Assembly (NCBI GenBank): GCA_011800155.1
Contig: CM022370.1
Coordinates: forward strand, 2,542,001 to 2,606,000
Length of the DNA stretch: 64,000 nt
Source of the DNA: Flammulina velutipes
Taxonomy: Eukaryota; Basidiomycota; Agaricomycetes; Agaricales; Physalacriaceae
Direction: 5' to 3'
Made by a program: the position numbers and the translations under genes. Shown piece after piece: positions 9,775-22,038 of this stretch. The notes under the pieces were generated by a model. That model was not told where the DNA came from. It saw only the letters and a program-made list of their open reading frames with translations, and made no database searches. Each line of letters starts with the position of its first letter. The first letter of the stretch is position 1.

Positions 9775-12700
9775 TCATGCGGTGCTTTTCCGCTTCTTCT
9801 CCTTCTCCTTCTTCTCTTTTTTCTTCAGCTTCCTCTCACCTTCAGCGACGCTGGGCGTAGGACTATCCCTGACACTGCCTTCACCACGCACGCTGCCAAT
9901 CCCTTCATCAGAGGCTCTCGGTGAATCATTGCGCTTCAGTCCAGGAATGATTGACGAAACAGAACCTTGTTTCCGCGTCGTAATAGATATCCTCCTGGCA
10001 AGCCTCTGGAAGTTTTGGGATGATATGCGCTTGCGCTTTGGCTCTGACTCCGGATCAGGTGTACCACTGCGTTCAGGATTGACAGTATCGAATGTCACTG
10101 CGGGTGACTGCAAGGGTAGTTTGGGTGATTGGGAATCGGCCGGAGTGGCATCGTCAGAGACGGGGAATGAAACAGGAGGTGTCGATGGTTCCGGGAACGC
10201 CACTGGTGCAGACGCAACTGGAGCAGGTGCATGGGAAACTTCGCTCTTGCTGTCCGAGGTGGGGAAAGATACGGGGGCTGGGCTCGACTCGTACTCTTTC
10301 GGGGGCACTTGAGGGCCTTCATCTCCTCGGACGGACTCTTTGACAGACGGCGCTGTGTGCGTAGGTTCCGTTCCAGCGTGTACACTGGAAGCATCTATAG
10401 GACCCGATTCAACAGAGTAAGGCGCGATATCAGAGGCCATATCCTCGCTGGCAATCACAGGGTCTTCGTTGGAAGACACCTGATCAGCCCACATCGACGC
10501 GAAGACGCCATCGAGTGCGACGAGTTCCCTGTGGTTGCCCGTTTCTACGATCTGACCATCCTTGAGGACCAAAATGCTGTATGGATAAATGTTAGAGGCT
10601 TGAGAATAAGTATGCTTGTTGTTACACTCACATGTCGGCAGATGCGATAGTCTAACGAATGATAAGCAAAAGAGCAATGCTCGAATAATTGACGAAACTC
10701 ACTGATAAGCGATGTGCAATTGAAAGAGACGAACGGCCGGTCACTAGATTCTGGAGAGCTTTCTGAATGTCCTTTTCAGTCGAAGTATCCAGAGCGCTGG
10801 AAATGGAGATCAGGAGACTGTTGGATGAAAGATCGGGAACGAACCTAGTTGCCTCATCCAATAGCAAAATCGGAGGGTTCTTGAGCAATGTCCTAGCGAT
10901 CGCGACACGCTGCTTCTCCCCACCGCTCAATCGGACACCCCGTTCGCCGACAACTGTGTCATAACCTTCAAACGGTCAGAAGCCAGTATCTATGCAGTAG
11001 ATGAAGCAGTACCATCGGGGAAACTGGTTATTCGATCATGCATCTGAGCGGACCTTGCTGCCTCTTCAATTTCCTCTGCTGACGACCCGAACTTCCCATA
11101 TCTGACACACAATGAGAGGTTTGTAGAGACCACAGTATCAGTAGCGCTCACCCAATGTTATGGCCAATAGTAGTATTGAATAGCACGGAGTCTTGAGGGA
11201 CAACACCGATGGCGTTGCGGAGGCTCTTTTGTGTCACGTCACTGGTGATTGCAACGTGAGTATGTATCAGTTTGGGCGACATTGCACTGACCGGATGTCC
11301 TGGCCATCAATCAAGATGCGACCTTGCCCTTCTGCTAAGTCGTAGAAGCGATAGAAGAGACGGAGTATCGTTGATTTCCCGGATCCAGATTCACCGACTA
11401 GAGCAACAGATGATCCCTTAGGTACTTTGAAAGAGACGCCATTCAAGGCCGTCGTACGAGCGTCGTAGGAGAAGCTGACATTGTCGAATTCGATCTCGCC
11501 GTTGGTGACAATAAGATCCGGAGCACCAGGCTTATCGTTGACCTCGGTGGGTTCATTGAGCAGCTTTAACAACTTCTCGGTATCCACAAGGGATTGGTTG
11601 ATGGAGCGATAGATGAATCCAAGCTGATTGAGCGGTCCGTACAGCTAGAGCGACAATGTAAGCAATCACGTATAGATGAGATGTGTTCCTCACCTGGCCC
11701 AAATAGGTGATGAAGATAACAAAGTCGCTGGCGCCCCCATCACCGTCTACGACGCTGCGTGCCACGATGAGCGACCCCACCAGAAGACCAGAAGTCTAAG
11801 ACAATTGAGACGACGAATTAGTGGGAGAATAAGGATGCGAACGTACAATGATAAAGTTTTGAACGAGGTTGAGAATGTTCAGCGAGACTACAAAACTTTG
11901 TTAGACCTAAAAAAAACTTGAGAAAGAGAAGATGAGCTCACTCATGACTTTGTACTCAAGTTGCTGGTATTCGTTGATCGCGTTGCGGTACCTTTCAGCT
12001 TCGTGCTCTTCTCCGCAGAAATATTTTACAGTTTCGTAGTTCAGCAAACAATCAGTGTGGATCCCACGAGTGATCTAGTTAAGGTCAATACCGAGGGATA
12101 ATTAAGAGTGCCTATGTGACTTACAATGTCCCGATCGTTCATACTGCGGCGCAATTTAGTACGCCATTGGGTAAGAATCACACTTGCGCCAACTGGAAAG
12201 AAGATATAAGGAAAAGAGTCTCTGAAAAAGAAATAACATACCATAGGCAAACATCACAACAAAGATGACAACTGCCAGTGTCCAGTTGAACTTGACAACA
12301 AATACCGCTAGGGCAACGATAATATCCACAAAGGTAGGAAGAATATTGAAAAGGATGAGCTGTAGACAGTTAGACAGTTAGTGACGAAAGTCAATGCATT
12401 TCAACCGATGCATACCTCCAAAGTTCGGTTGATGGCAGCTCCACGATCGAGGACACGGAGAATTTCTCCAGTTTTCCTCCTTGTGTGAAAAGCGAAGGAA
12501 AGGTTGAGTAGGTGATTGAACGACAATTGCGACATTTCTACGGAAAATGGTGAACTCGGGTCGTACTGCGGCACTTTAGGACATACCTCGATCTGAGTAT
12601 TGCATGACAGGGATCCATAGGGACTATATCATTGTTAAACAAAGTACGGAACCTAAGATGGGAATGAACTTACATCACGCAGCGCAGCTAAACCTCCGCT

Positions 12701-13936
12701 GCCCTGCAAGAATCTCAGAGCAACGTAGAAAAAGAGGAGGGGCCATGGGGATCGTTCTGATTTGCCCTCTAGAATCTTGATCAACTCTCCTAGTGTGAAC
12801 GGAAGAAGCGCGTTGACCACGCGTCCTACGAGGAGAACGAGAACACAAAGGGCCTATAGCGTTCAATATGGGTCAGCAACGGGTCTGGGCTATCACGGGA
12901 GCACTCACAGCAAGGCCTTGAAGAGCTTTAGACTTGGACGGCCAAAGATAAGGTGAAAGACGTTTCAAACGCCTGCCAACTTCACTCCAAGATGGATCTA
13001 GAGCAACCTCTGGCTTACTCAGAGTATTCTGAAGAGAAATTGAGTCACTGGTATTCATAATAGCATCGCACTCACGGTACGCGAGGGGGCCGGACTGGGG
13101 GACGGAGCGCGTGTCGTCGGGTTTGAAGTCTGGTGCATAGCACGGCCTTCGCGGAAAGTACCGTACTTGGCGGACTCGCCGTTGGAGAGGCCTGGCACTG
13201 CAAGGAGCCCGCTGGTGATGTGGGTTGCGTCACCGGGAGGCAGTAAGAATGACGACTCGTTCGCATCGGCACCGTCGGTATGTTCCTCAGATGCCACGGA
13301 CGAGTACACAATTCGAGGAGAAAGAAGGGAACCGATCAGAGGTAGAAGGAAGAGTACGCGAAGTATCGGGAACGCGGTGTGAAGAAGAACAGGAATAGGA
13401 ATAGCAGTAGGCTCTGAGCTCAATTTGAGTAAACGCCATCAAGAAGTGAAGAAACACGCACCTTTGCCAGATGCAGAGATCTCCAGTGCAAGGAAAGTCG
13501 CCAACAAAATATCCAAAATCAAAGTCGCAGCGACGGCCGTTTTCAGGCGTCTTGTAGACCATACAGATTGACCTGTAACATCCTTGTATGCCCCCAGCGC
13601 TGCTAGTCCCGAGAATGCAACTAGACCGATGACTGCGTTGAACTCGATCCCGGTGTCGTGTGCCCAGTGCCTCCGGAGGACGGTAAAAATGACAAACGCA
13701 AGACCGTCGAAAAGGTATGTAAACGAAGAAAGAGTGAGAAAAAGAAGAATTGAGCCACGACGGGGAATGCGGTTTGCTACGACGACAGAGGTGATGGGCG
13801 ACGCTGAAGACGACGGTGTCGAAGGTTTAATGAAAGGCAATGATAACGTCGCCAACAACACGAGAGCTGGTGAGACTATTCGGAGAACATATATGAGAAT
13901 GTTCTGGGGAAGCGGCATAGCGAGCAGGTGGGCCAT
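9775..13936 (-). CDS. Hmt1/ABCB6-type vacuolar ABC half-transporter
   Basis: Seen: about 15 exons from the ATG at 13936. An N-terminal membrane region of about five helices begins near [21 protein letters not shown] six-helix ABC domain follows ([17 protein letters not shown], a loop ending [21 protein letters not shown]), then one nucleotide-binding domain. That domain has Walker [10 protein letters not shown], signature RLSGGEKQR, Walker [13 protein letters not shown] (split by an intron inside the serine codon) and H-loop SIAHRLS. Known: proteins of this layout (S. pombe Hmt1, ABCB6) sit in vacuolar or related membranes and transport phytochelatin/glutathione-metal complexes or porphyrins. 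Odd: a roughly 200-residue tail after the ABC domain, disordered and ending in a lysine/glutamate run. Inferred role: heavy-metal or thiol-conjugate detoxification as a homodimer. Confidence 0.88.
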
Positions 13937-14353
13937 GGCCGTCGTCGTCGTCGCGCTCGTCGTCGCTGCAGTGCGCAATGGTGACAGAAAGAACAAGAGA
14001 GACTTCCACTTGCAAATATAATATGTTCCCACCACGTGGCTGTAGACGTAAACCTGCACTAAGCGCGTCGTCCCTACCGGTCCCTGCTTCCGGCTGCTTA
14101 AAGTATTGTCCTTATCGCTCAACTTTGGCTCAAGTACCATAAAACGTTGCAACCTGCCACCCAGCTGCCACCGCAGGCAGATGGAGCCAAGCTCCCAGTG
14201 GCCTATTAACCTACCTAACCATCGGATCTCAACGTTGAATGAGGCAAGGAACATGCATGCCATCATGTCGGCGAAGCGGAGGTGTTATATCGAAAGTTCC
14301 TATCCAAGCAACCACTTGTTTTATGAGGTCCAGCTCGGTACTACAAGGACTGC
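13937..14353. other. Intergenic region upstream of the ABC transporter
   Basis: Holds the ABC promoter and the 3' end region of the DUF6533 gene. No further gene was seen. Confidence 0.4.
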
Positions 14354-16049
14354 CTATCCTTTTCCAGTCCATCGAAGCGCTCTGAGTTCGTACATCCACT
14401 GCGACTCCCTCGAAGTCGCATTCAGGGATACTACGTCGTTATATTTCGTGCCTATCTCTCTCCCATCGATCACGATATTCACTTCATTTGTTTTATGCGC
14501 CGCGTTGACAAAGTAAACCTCCCGAATGTTCAAAAGCAGACGGCACGCGTTCATCATGGAGAACGATAGCACGAACATCACAGGGACCCGACCTAGGGAA
14601 AACTGGCCAACGTAAGCTTGCGCATAATGAACCTGGTGGAAAAAAACATGCATCTGCCGAAAGCCACACAATGCAGCATACCACATACGATGTGAAAATC
14701 CTAAACCATCCACTCAACGTCAGAAATTCCAACGTCTCGAAACATAGACCTCCTACGTTATGTAATTCATTGCGGAGTTGTGGTACACCGTCTTGAGGAG
14801 GGTGTCACTTGGAGCGTTGCTCCCTGAGAATAGGACTTCATAGCTTTTGAAGACGAACAAGAGGAGGATGAAGCCGTTATAAACCAGAAATGGAACCCAG
14901 TAATACTTGAACAATGGCGGAACTTCCAGTAGACTGCAGAATTTGTGAGGGATAAGATCACTGGTCACTGGAGGGTACGTATGAGTAAAAGACAATCATT
15001 CGTGTTATGTGGCACCTTACCGCGCAGTTGGTGCATCGAGATACCCAAAATCGTAAAGACAGCGACCACTTCCGTTAGGTATAAGAGACCCACGGTAGCC
15101 ACAACACTGACACTTCGGTCGTATATGACAAAGACCCAAGACAACAGAACCACTATCCGACCGATCAGCGCGCTTCTTGGGCAGAAATCAAACGTTCCAT
15201 ACGTTCAGAAGTCAATATTGACACGGCGAATGCGAACAGTTCCCAGCGGAACCAGAACGAACCTTGCTTGAAGATGAGTTTCATATTTCCGACAATATAT
15301 CGAATGAAAAACGCACAACTAGGCGCGGCTTAGGACAAATCAAGCTATAGCATCCCACGTACAACTAAAGTAGGCGTCATTCTCCAACAACTGGTGTGTT
15401 TTAAAGGAGAGAAGCATACTGAGTCGGACACATTTCTATCCATGACCACTAATGAAGTAACTCAGTCTTGTGCAAGTAAGTAACAACATTTGAGAGACAT
15501 ACCGAAAACCTCGAAGCTATAGTTCTAGTCAGCATATATGAGCAACTGTCCTAGACATGGACAACTTACAGGATGCAAAATGTGCCAAAATATCTGTGCT
15601 GTGAAAGGGCATTTCGCGTACTGGAAAATCAGTATTGTCACAGCGTCGACGTACCCACAAGTAAACGTTCTTCATAAAAGAATTTCTCTTCCTCTGTTGA
15701 CCATTTAAAATGAAAGCATAGCCGAACGCGTAAAGACGAACCCAAATAAGTTCAACCTGGAGAACGACGCTGATGAATGACTTCGTATTATGCGGAAACG
15801 GGAGACGAACCTCACGATGTAAGGAGATCACTGGAACGAGAGGCATCAGCAATGCTATAGGACAATTATGGCTCGTATCAAACTCACGGTGGTCGTAGAT
15901 CATTAAAGTAGCGGCTGCGCCTATGAACAAGCACACAGTCGGTAGATGTTTGGGAATCGAATATTAAGACACTCACAGACAGCGTACCTCGTGGTCTGGA
16001 AAGAACCAACAAGATAGGCAGCGATGTCCGCGTCTGTGCCCATGGACAT
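14354..16049 (-). CDS. DUF6533 multi-pass membrane protein
   Basis: Seen: from the ATG at 16049, exons 16049-15977, 15920-15888, 15830-15811 and 15756-15655 join in frame to give AYLVGSFQTTRYAV, TLMIYDHLISLHREVELIW and KRNSFMKNVYLW. This is the conserved DUF6533 start (YDH...EVELIW). Exon 15620-15570 may follow. Farther on are membrane-like exons around 15153-15010 and 14960-14760, and a last one ending SFSMMNACRLLLNIREVYF, which matches the C-terminal helix of the family. Known: DUF6533 proteins are numerous seven-helix-like membrane proteins in mushrooms, function unknown. The exons between 15570 and 14760 could not be settled, so the gene could be slightly degraded. Outer boundaries are fairly firm at the 5' end and less so at the 3' end. 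Confidence 0.65.
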
Positions 16050-16611
16050 GGAGGAGGTAGGGGGGGAGAATGAAAAAGTTCGGCTAAGAAAGTCGCTCAG
16101 GCCTTACATATGCCACAGTGGCACCGAGTTACGACCGAGATGTACACCCCATTCAGTGCAAGAAGGCGGGTTTATGTGTGTAGAAGTGATGCTCATCTAG
16201 TGAGTACGTCCCCGCGTCCCCAAGATTGAGAGATTCTGCCGAATACGGACATGAATTATGCGGTAAACATGCACCCGAATGGATCACGCGAGGACTCGCC
16301 CATAGTTCACACTGACAGTGTGTTGGTCAACCTAATCTTCAGAGATATTTATTGAATGCCACGCCGGCTAATATAGTTCCTCAGAATTCGACGAACCATT
16401 GATCAACGAAACGCACTAAATGATAGAGATGAACGCTGCCAGGGAATCCTCTGGAGAGTGTATTGCTTTCTAAACAATTGACCGCAGACAAGATGAATTT
16501 ATGTTACGTGGTCTAGAAGATATCATCAACGATAGATCTCGATAACGAAATAGCGAACGGCTGCCATACTTACTGCTCGACGGATTGCCTCCACGAGGGA
16601 TGGACATGGCC
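16050..16611. other. Intergenic region without a recognised gene
   Basis: Lies upstream of the DUF6533 start and downstream of the small gene at 16612-16908. Only short unconvincing open frames were seen. Confidence 0.4.
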
Positions 16612-16908
16612 TCAGGTGGTCTCGAGGCCTTGTGAAACCTCATCAAGCCCTGTCCGAAGGCTCTCGAGCTTCTGTCCGACAACATCAACAGTGCCCACGT
16701 CGTGGGTCTTCAGAGCAGAGCGTGCAGATTGGATGAATCCTTGTGAGCGCTCAACTGACGCATCGGCCTCTGTTGTTGGCGGCTCGTCCTTGGTAGAAGC
16801 GGGAATAAGGGAGGCGAGATCTAGAGATGAGACGCGTAGCAATGCCAAGTCTCGTAGAGTATCACCGAGAGGTAGAGGCTTGATGTTCGATTTTTGCTTT
16901 GTTGCCAT
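16612..16908 (-). CDS. Small hypothetical protein (98 residues)
   Basis: An intronless frame from ATG 16908 to TGA at 16612. The N-terminus (MATKQKSNIKPLPLGDTL) is basic. The middle is helical, rich in Leu, Ser and Ala, and the C-terminus (about residues 55-98) has a heptad-like pattern ending VVGQKLESLRTGLDEVSQ, which suggests a short coiled coil. I do not recognise the family. The size and the coiled coil would suit a small subunit of a larger complex, but that is only a guess. In-frame codons upstream of the chosen ATG exist, but that ATG has a better context (purine at -3) and starts the soluble part. Confidence 0.55.
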   Translation of the reverse strand: MATKQKSNIKPLPLGDTLRDLALLRVSSLDLASLIPASTKDEPPTTEADASVERSQGFIQSARSALKTHDVGTVDVVGQKLESLRTGLDEVSQGLETT

Positions 16909-17100
16909 GATGGTAAGAAGCAAGCGCCACCGATCGGGTGATCTTCCCATAGGTTCCATTTATACTGTCATGAAACGACGAAAGCTCAGTCGTCTTAAGT
17001 GTGCACCGTACATGTGCGTTGTGTCGTTTACTTCAACCAAAAAATTCTAATATACTTTCAGTGGGTAGAGCGTATTGTGAAGATAATAAGTATAGTATGT

Positions 17101-19527
17101 TTAGGCGATATCATGGTACTCAAAGCAGTTGCTACACATTCCCTTGGGTTTGAAAGGGTTCTGCTTGAAGGTGGTACACCTATCCGAGGCAAAGTCAGAT
17201 ACACTGTCAAACGGCGACGCGTCGTAGCTATGACTGTGGTGACTGCTGCCAGAAGATGCCGGTGCTTCCGCTGTATTCTTCTGGGACAACAAGCTGGAGG
17301 ATGAAGAATTGACTGAGAGGCGGCGAGGGGGTATCTTGGGAGTAGAAGTCGGTGTCCGTCTAGGTGGTGGCGGAGGTGGTGGGGGCTTTTTGTGCACGTC
17401 CGTCGTCGATGCTCGCCTCATAGGCGGTGGCGGGACAGGTCGCGCAGCACTCGCAGCACTCGCACCATGCCGTGATATTGAGGGAAGTAAATCCTGTCCA
17501 TGGTTGTCACTGCCAATGTTCGAAAGATCCGGAGGACCACCAAAAAACGGGGAATGAGATGGAGCTAGTGGCCTGGACTTATAAGCGTCCTCTTCGTCCA
17601 GGTCACTGGTACGGTATCCATCATCTGGTGAATCCTCGTCCGAGTCTTGGGGGGCGGAGTACACATCCTCCTCTAGTGCCTTTCCAGTACGTGTGCGCTT
17701 GAGGACGACAGCTTTCTTAGTCTTGGAAGCCACCGTCTCGGTATATGGCGTCGGGAACAACCCTTGCTTGCCATTCAAGCTCCCCATCCACCAGTCATCT
17801 AATACCTCGTTGACCACCATGATTTCGTCCCCGACTTTGAAGGACAACTCGTCCGAGGACCCATTGAAGTCGTAGATGGCGCGAACAACCTTCCTCTCCT
17901 GTAATGATGGCGGTGATATAAGGCGGTCTTTCGCGACTATGGGCATGGACTCCTTCTTGGTTGTCGAGTCTTTCCTCATCAAGGATCCGAATGCATTCGT
18001 TATCGACCGCGATGATTCTTTATCTGGGGAAGGAGAAGCGGCGTCCTCGTCATCTTGCAACGATGTGAATTTGCTCTTTTTTCCTCGAACAGAATCCATC
18101 CAACCAGACACGTTCTTTCGCACAGAGTTTTCTTCCAGCGTAGCGGTGCTACTCGTCCTATGTCTGGATGATCTCGAGCTCGGGCGGGAAGGTATCTTGG
18201 CTGTACCTCCGGAGTCAGACTTCTTGTGTCTTGAAGGTGTAGCGGGGCGTTCTTGTTCATCCGCAGAGGAGTCAAGATCGATCTCCGAGCGAGACGCTGA
18301 CGCGCTGGACTCTGCTCGTTTGATCTGCGATGCACTGCGCTTCGGAAGTTTGGGTGAACGGTTTGGGAGCTTGGGCGACCGGCTGGGAAGCTTCGGACTA
18401 CTGAACGTGTGCATGGGTCCCTCGGGTCGGCGTGGTACAACTTCCGATGTACTGGACCTAAGTGAGGATACATGAGGACGAATCTTCACAGGAGAAAAGA
18501 CAACTCACCAGTCTGAACGGGTCTCCTCTAGCACCTCCAGGTATTGTCTGACAAAATTGAGCTCGATGTCCAGCATGTTACTCAGTTCGCGTTGCTGGTC
18601 TATCTCGCTCTCCTGGATAGCGTGCATGTAAGCTCGTACATCTTCGGAGGATTCGTCACTGCACACGAGTTAGATCGGGTTTGATGCGAGCACATGAACG
18701 TACTATTTTTCCTGCGCCTTTTCAAGCTCTTCTTCCGCTTCGCGTCTATCTTTCTCTTTCTTGCTACTCTTCATCTTCTCTTGCTTGGCCAAAGCGGCAT
18801 CTAGGCTAAGCCTGGATATAACTTGTGAGGACAAAGGAGGGCTTATCAAAATAGTGGCCTACCTTCTGCTCTCAAGCTTCTTGCGTTGTTGCTCGTATTC
18901 TTTGACCTCGTTGATGAATGTTTCCAACGAGGCGAAATACGTATCACGGAAGGTTAAAGCGTACGCCTCCTGTAATGTCGCAACTTTGCAGTGTGCACGT
19001 CCTAACTTCACGAGCGAGTTGCCTACGCATAACGCTGTTAGAGAATACGGATATGATGGAATACAGATGACGAACCGAAAGTCGAATCTTCTCCGAAGTC
19101 CTCGCCGTGGACAATCATGATGACACCCAGTGTGTCTATGGGTAGCAACTTATCCGGATCGTCTAACGCTTCGTTGTCCTTCTTCTTTGATAGTACATGG
19201 TGATACGCCTTCGAGGCTAATAACAACCTAGCAGACACCGGACGTGAGAAGCTTCAAATGATATTCATTGAAACCACATACTTCTGGGCTCCAACCTTCC
19301 TTTTCTCGATATCCAGCTCGAGATCACGAAACTCATCTGTAACTGTAGTCTTATCCTTGGAGGAGATGACCTCGCCAGCCCACTGGTGTGATAGAAAGTC
19401 GTATGATGAGTATTGCAGAGACTTGGCGACTCGAAGAAGGTACCTGACGAAGTTTGCCAAGCTACAGTGACATTCAGTACACGCTGACAGGCTGTGATTG
19501 TGGATAATTTACCTGCTTACTAGCCAT
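17101..19527 (-). CDS. BAR-SH3 membrane-remodelling adaptor
   Basis: Seen: first exons read MASKQ, LGKLRQ and WAGEVISSKDKTTVTDEF. They are followed by the helical BAR segment (ELDIEKRKVGAQK, NSLVKLGRAHCKVATLQEAY, FINEVKEYEQQRKKLESRR, EIDQQRELSNMLDIELNFV). The last large exon (18489-17101) starts in a Ser/Pro/Lys-rich linker and carries an SH3 domain (VVRAIYDFNGSSDELSFKVG, LDDWWMGSLNGKQGLFP). A proline-rich region with [12 protein letters not shown] comes next, and a C-terminal motif NPFKPKGMCSNCFEYH that could bind metal or a partner. Known: BAR proteins sense or make membrane curvature, and the SH3 domain recruits actin and endocytic factors, as in endophilin and Rvs167. Inferred role: endocytosis or vesicle traffic at the plasma membrane. 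The proline run may bind the SH3 domain in cis or another SH3 protein. Confidence 0.85.
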
Positions 19528-19731
19528 GATGAAGTAGAGTAATGCGTACGGTCGACGCACAAAGGAAAGGTGAATACACTATGAGGCACGCGCTGTACAT
19601 GTTCCTATTCGGACCGTTGCCGAAGCGGCCACAATCGTATCATCCATAAATTACAGTATGTAATGCACTGGGGAACGCTTCAATAGCAGGATACATACTA
19701 ACATATAAGAACAACAAAAACACAGTGCCAT

Positions 19732-21295
19732 CTACACTTTACTCGCAAGCCGCAACCCTTCATGCACCGCGACGGCCTGTACATAGGGTCAACTCAAATC
19801 GTAGAATGTGATTGTTCGAACGTACCTCTTCAACCCAAGGCAAACGGAAGAACTCGCTTCGGCGAAGCTCTTCTTGACGCACCGTCAAACCCTCCGTCGC
19901 CCCACTGCCCAAGATGCTCTCCAAGTCTTTAGACTGCGATTCCAGCCATGTCTGAATGAATTCTGCAGGATTTTCTGCGAAGGACTGTAGGAATGTCCTT
20001 TTCAAATGCGAATTCTGGAGTGATTGCGCTAGTAGAGTTATCTATTGGAGGATGAGAAAGAAGAATTTCTATTATTGGGGAACGTACCTCTTCATCCAGT
20101 TTGGATAAACTTTGAGAACTCTCTCTATTTGCTTGGACCATAACTGTCATCCGGTTCTTCAGCGAAGTGTCTTCCATCTTGAGCTCGACATCCCATGCCT
20201 GTGGACGCTCTGGTGGCAACGTTGTGGGGTCTACGATGTAGTGCAGCAACACGGGATCAGGAGGAGCCAGATGTCGGTTTACAATCTCTGGGAGTTTCTG
20301 GAAAGGGACTTGATCGGCGCCAAATATCTTGCCAGAATAAGCGAACCACTCGAAAATGAGTAGGAAGTACTGCTCACTGATAACAGCTTCTCGTCTGCCC
20401 GGACGATGCGACGGTCTGTCTTATCTTGTAGGCTATGTATCTTGATATAGTTCCACAGGGCTTGAATTACACCAATGCGACTGTCTTCCTTGATACACAA
20501 AGCTTCGCCAAGTTCGGGGCTGACTTTGTACTGCTCTGGGAAATGTTCGAGGTATAACACTACACGCGCGCGGGTGGGAGCGTCGCCGGTACGCTTCACT
20601 GTGAAGCCATCCAGAACGGGATTTTGGTTGCCCGTCGCGCGAGGCCACTAAGGTCGAATGAGCGGAGATATAGGCGGCAACTGAGCTAGCTGACCTCGAC
20701 AATGTTGCCGTCTGGATACAGGGTGGGATCACGGTCGAGCTCAATGACCATCCGCTTGATGAATGTAGAGAATTTCCGAGCTGACGTCTTCTCCTTTCGT
20801 TGAGTCGGAGACTGTCCCCAAGGTTAGAGTGATTCTCTACGCGTTCAGCTTACGACTTACCTCAAGCAACCGCCCTTCGATCTTCAAAGTCCATGCCGGT
20901 ATGCCGTCCCCCGTATCTACGTTAGCGATATCCTCACCTCCAGTTTGCCAGACTTGAGAGGACGCCGTGTGGCTCATGAAGATTCGGAGGATACGTGTTG
21001 TCTAGATATGAAGTGTAAGGAAGCGCGCCAGTTTCCACAAGTTGCATACCGTAGGCGGCCGTGATAGCGAGTCTTGTATCTCGACTTTCTTTCGGGTCAT
21101 CGTCCAGTCCAATTTTCGTTCCATCTCCAGAAGGTCTTGATACATCTTGGAATCCTGCGCGAAGTCCGCATGCTGCACTATGGAGTTGGGGATAGATTTG
21201 TCGGTGAGCTTTCGTCTTCTATACGATAGTCAGACCACGGAAGCAAAGAGGTGAGCGACAAGTGAGACTTGCTTTGCGGCTTTGACGCCGTCCAT
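19732..21295 (-). CDS. SWI/SNF (RSC) complex SWIB subunit, SMARCD/BAF60 family
   Basis: Seen: start MDGVKAAK at 21295, then exons carrying YQDLLEMERKLDWTMTRKK, ILRIFMSHTASSQVW and KFSTFIKRMVIELDRDP. The SWIB domain follows (VLYLEHFPEQYKVSPELGEA, DSRIGVIQALWNYIKIHSLQ, DEKLLSIFGADQVPFQKLPE). The C-terminal part holds NRMTVMVQANRESSQSLSKL and RRSEFFRLPWVEE and ends AVAVHEGLRLASKV. This is the full order of domains of BAF60/Ssr3/Swp73. Known: the protein links DNA-binding factors to the SWI/SNF or RSC chromatin-remodelling core in the nucleus. Length (about 440 residues) is typical. Eight or so introns, all near 50 nt. Whether it belongs to SWI/SNF, RSC or both cannot be told from sequence. Confidence 0.9.
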
Positions 21296-22038
21296 GGCGG
21301 TGGGTTCGAAAGAGGGAATTGATGGGGTTACACAGCCACCAGATCAAAGTATTCCTCAATTATTCAGTCAAGCAATCTATGTGCATGGACTTATGGAATT
21401 GGAAAGCGCTAGGTAATAGAGATTCTTTTGTATGCCAGTGAGGTACTTTCTTACCATCTTGCTCCGGAATTCTGAGTCGCCACAAATGGCAATATCCGAA
21501 CATTTCAAACTCCGGTCGACGGCTCAATAAAAAAGATTTTGCTCCTGAAAATTCCTCTCACCAGTGTCCGACTCGACAATCGAAGCACTAGCATACTCGC
21601 GGCAAGCGTTTACTCGTTTGTATAGTGTTCACCTTTCGTAGTCGAGGGAGCGAAGGCGCGTCTTTCGGGACGTCGCTCACGAGAGAGAGCACGGCTGCCT
21701 AGCACGCTTCGCGTTTTGAGGCCACTTCGGTGTCGACTCGGGCGCGGGGATGTTGTAGGGTGGTACGTGCGTCGACATATCCCTAATCCTGCCGCAGCTA
21801 CTATGTGGCCTTGACGGCGTGGCAAACCATGTCGAATACATTCTTCCTAGGACCTTAGACTACTTGTTTATTTGAGCTGGCTATAAATTTCGCTTGAAGC
21901 CTACCTCTTCAATTACTCAACGCTCATCTCGCCAGCCAGGCTAAAAGTTATTCGTCGAAGTGACCTTTGGATATCTGAATTCTGAACCTTGAACTACCCC
22001 AATTTATATCTGCCTACGAACGCTGGCTGGCGTCCTAT
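21296..22038. other. Intergenic region upstream of the SWIB gene
   Basis: Between the SWIB start (21295) and the DUF2461 stop (22039), both minus. It contains only short arginine-rich frames with no supporting features. Confidence 0.4.

Noticed and set aside
17309..17557. Plus-strand glycine-rich frame
   Set aside because: Antisense of the polyproline region of the BAR-SH3 protein.
21610..21825. Arginine-rich minus-strand frame
   Set aside because: Random-looking composition and no splice partners.
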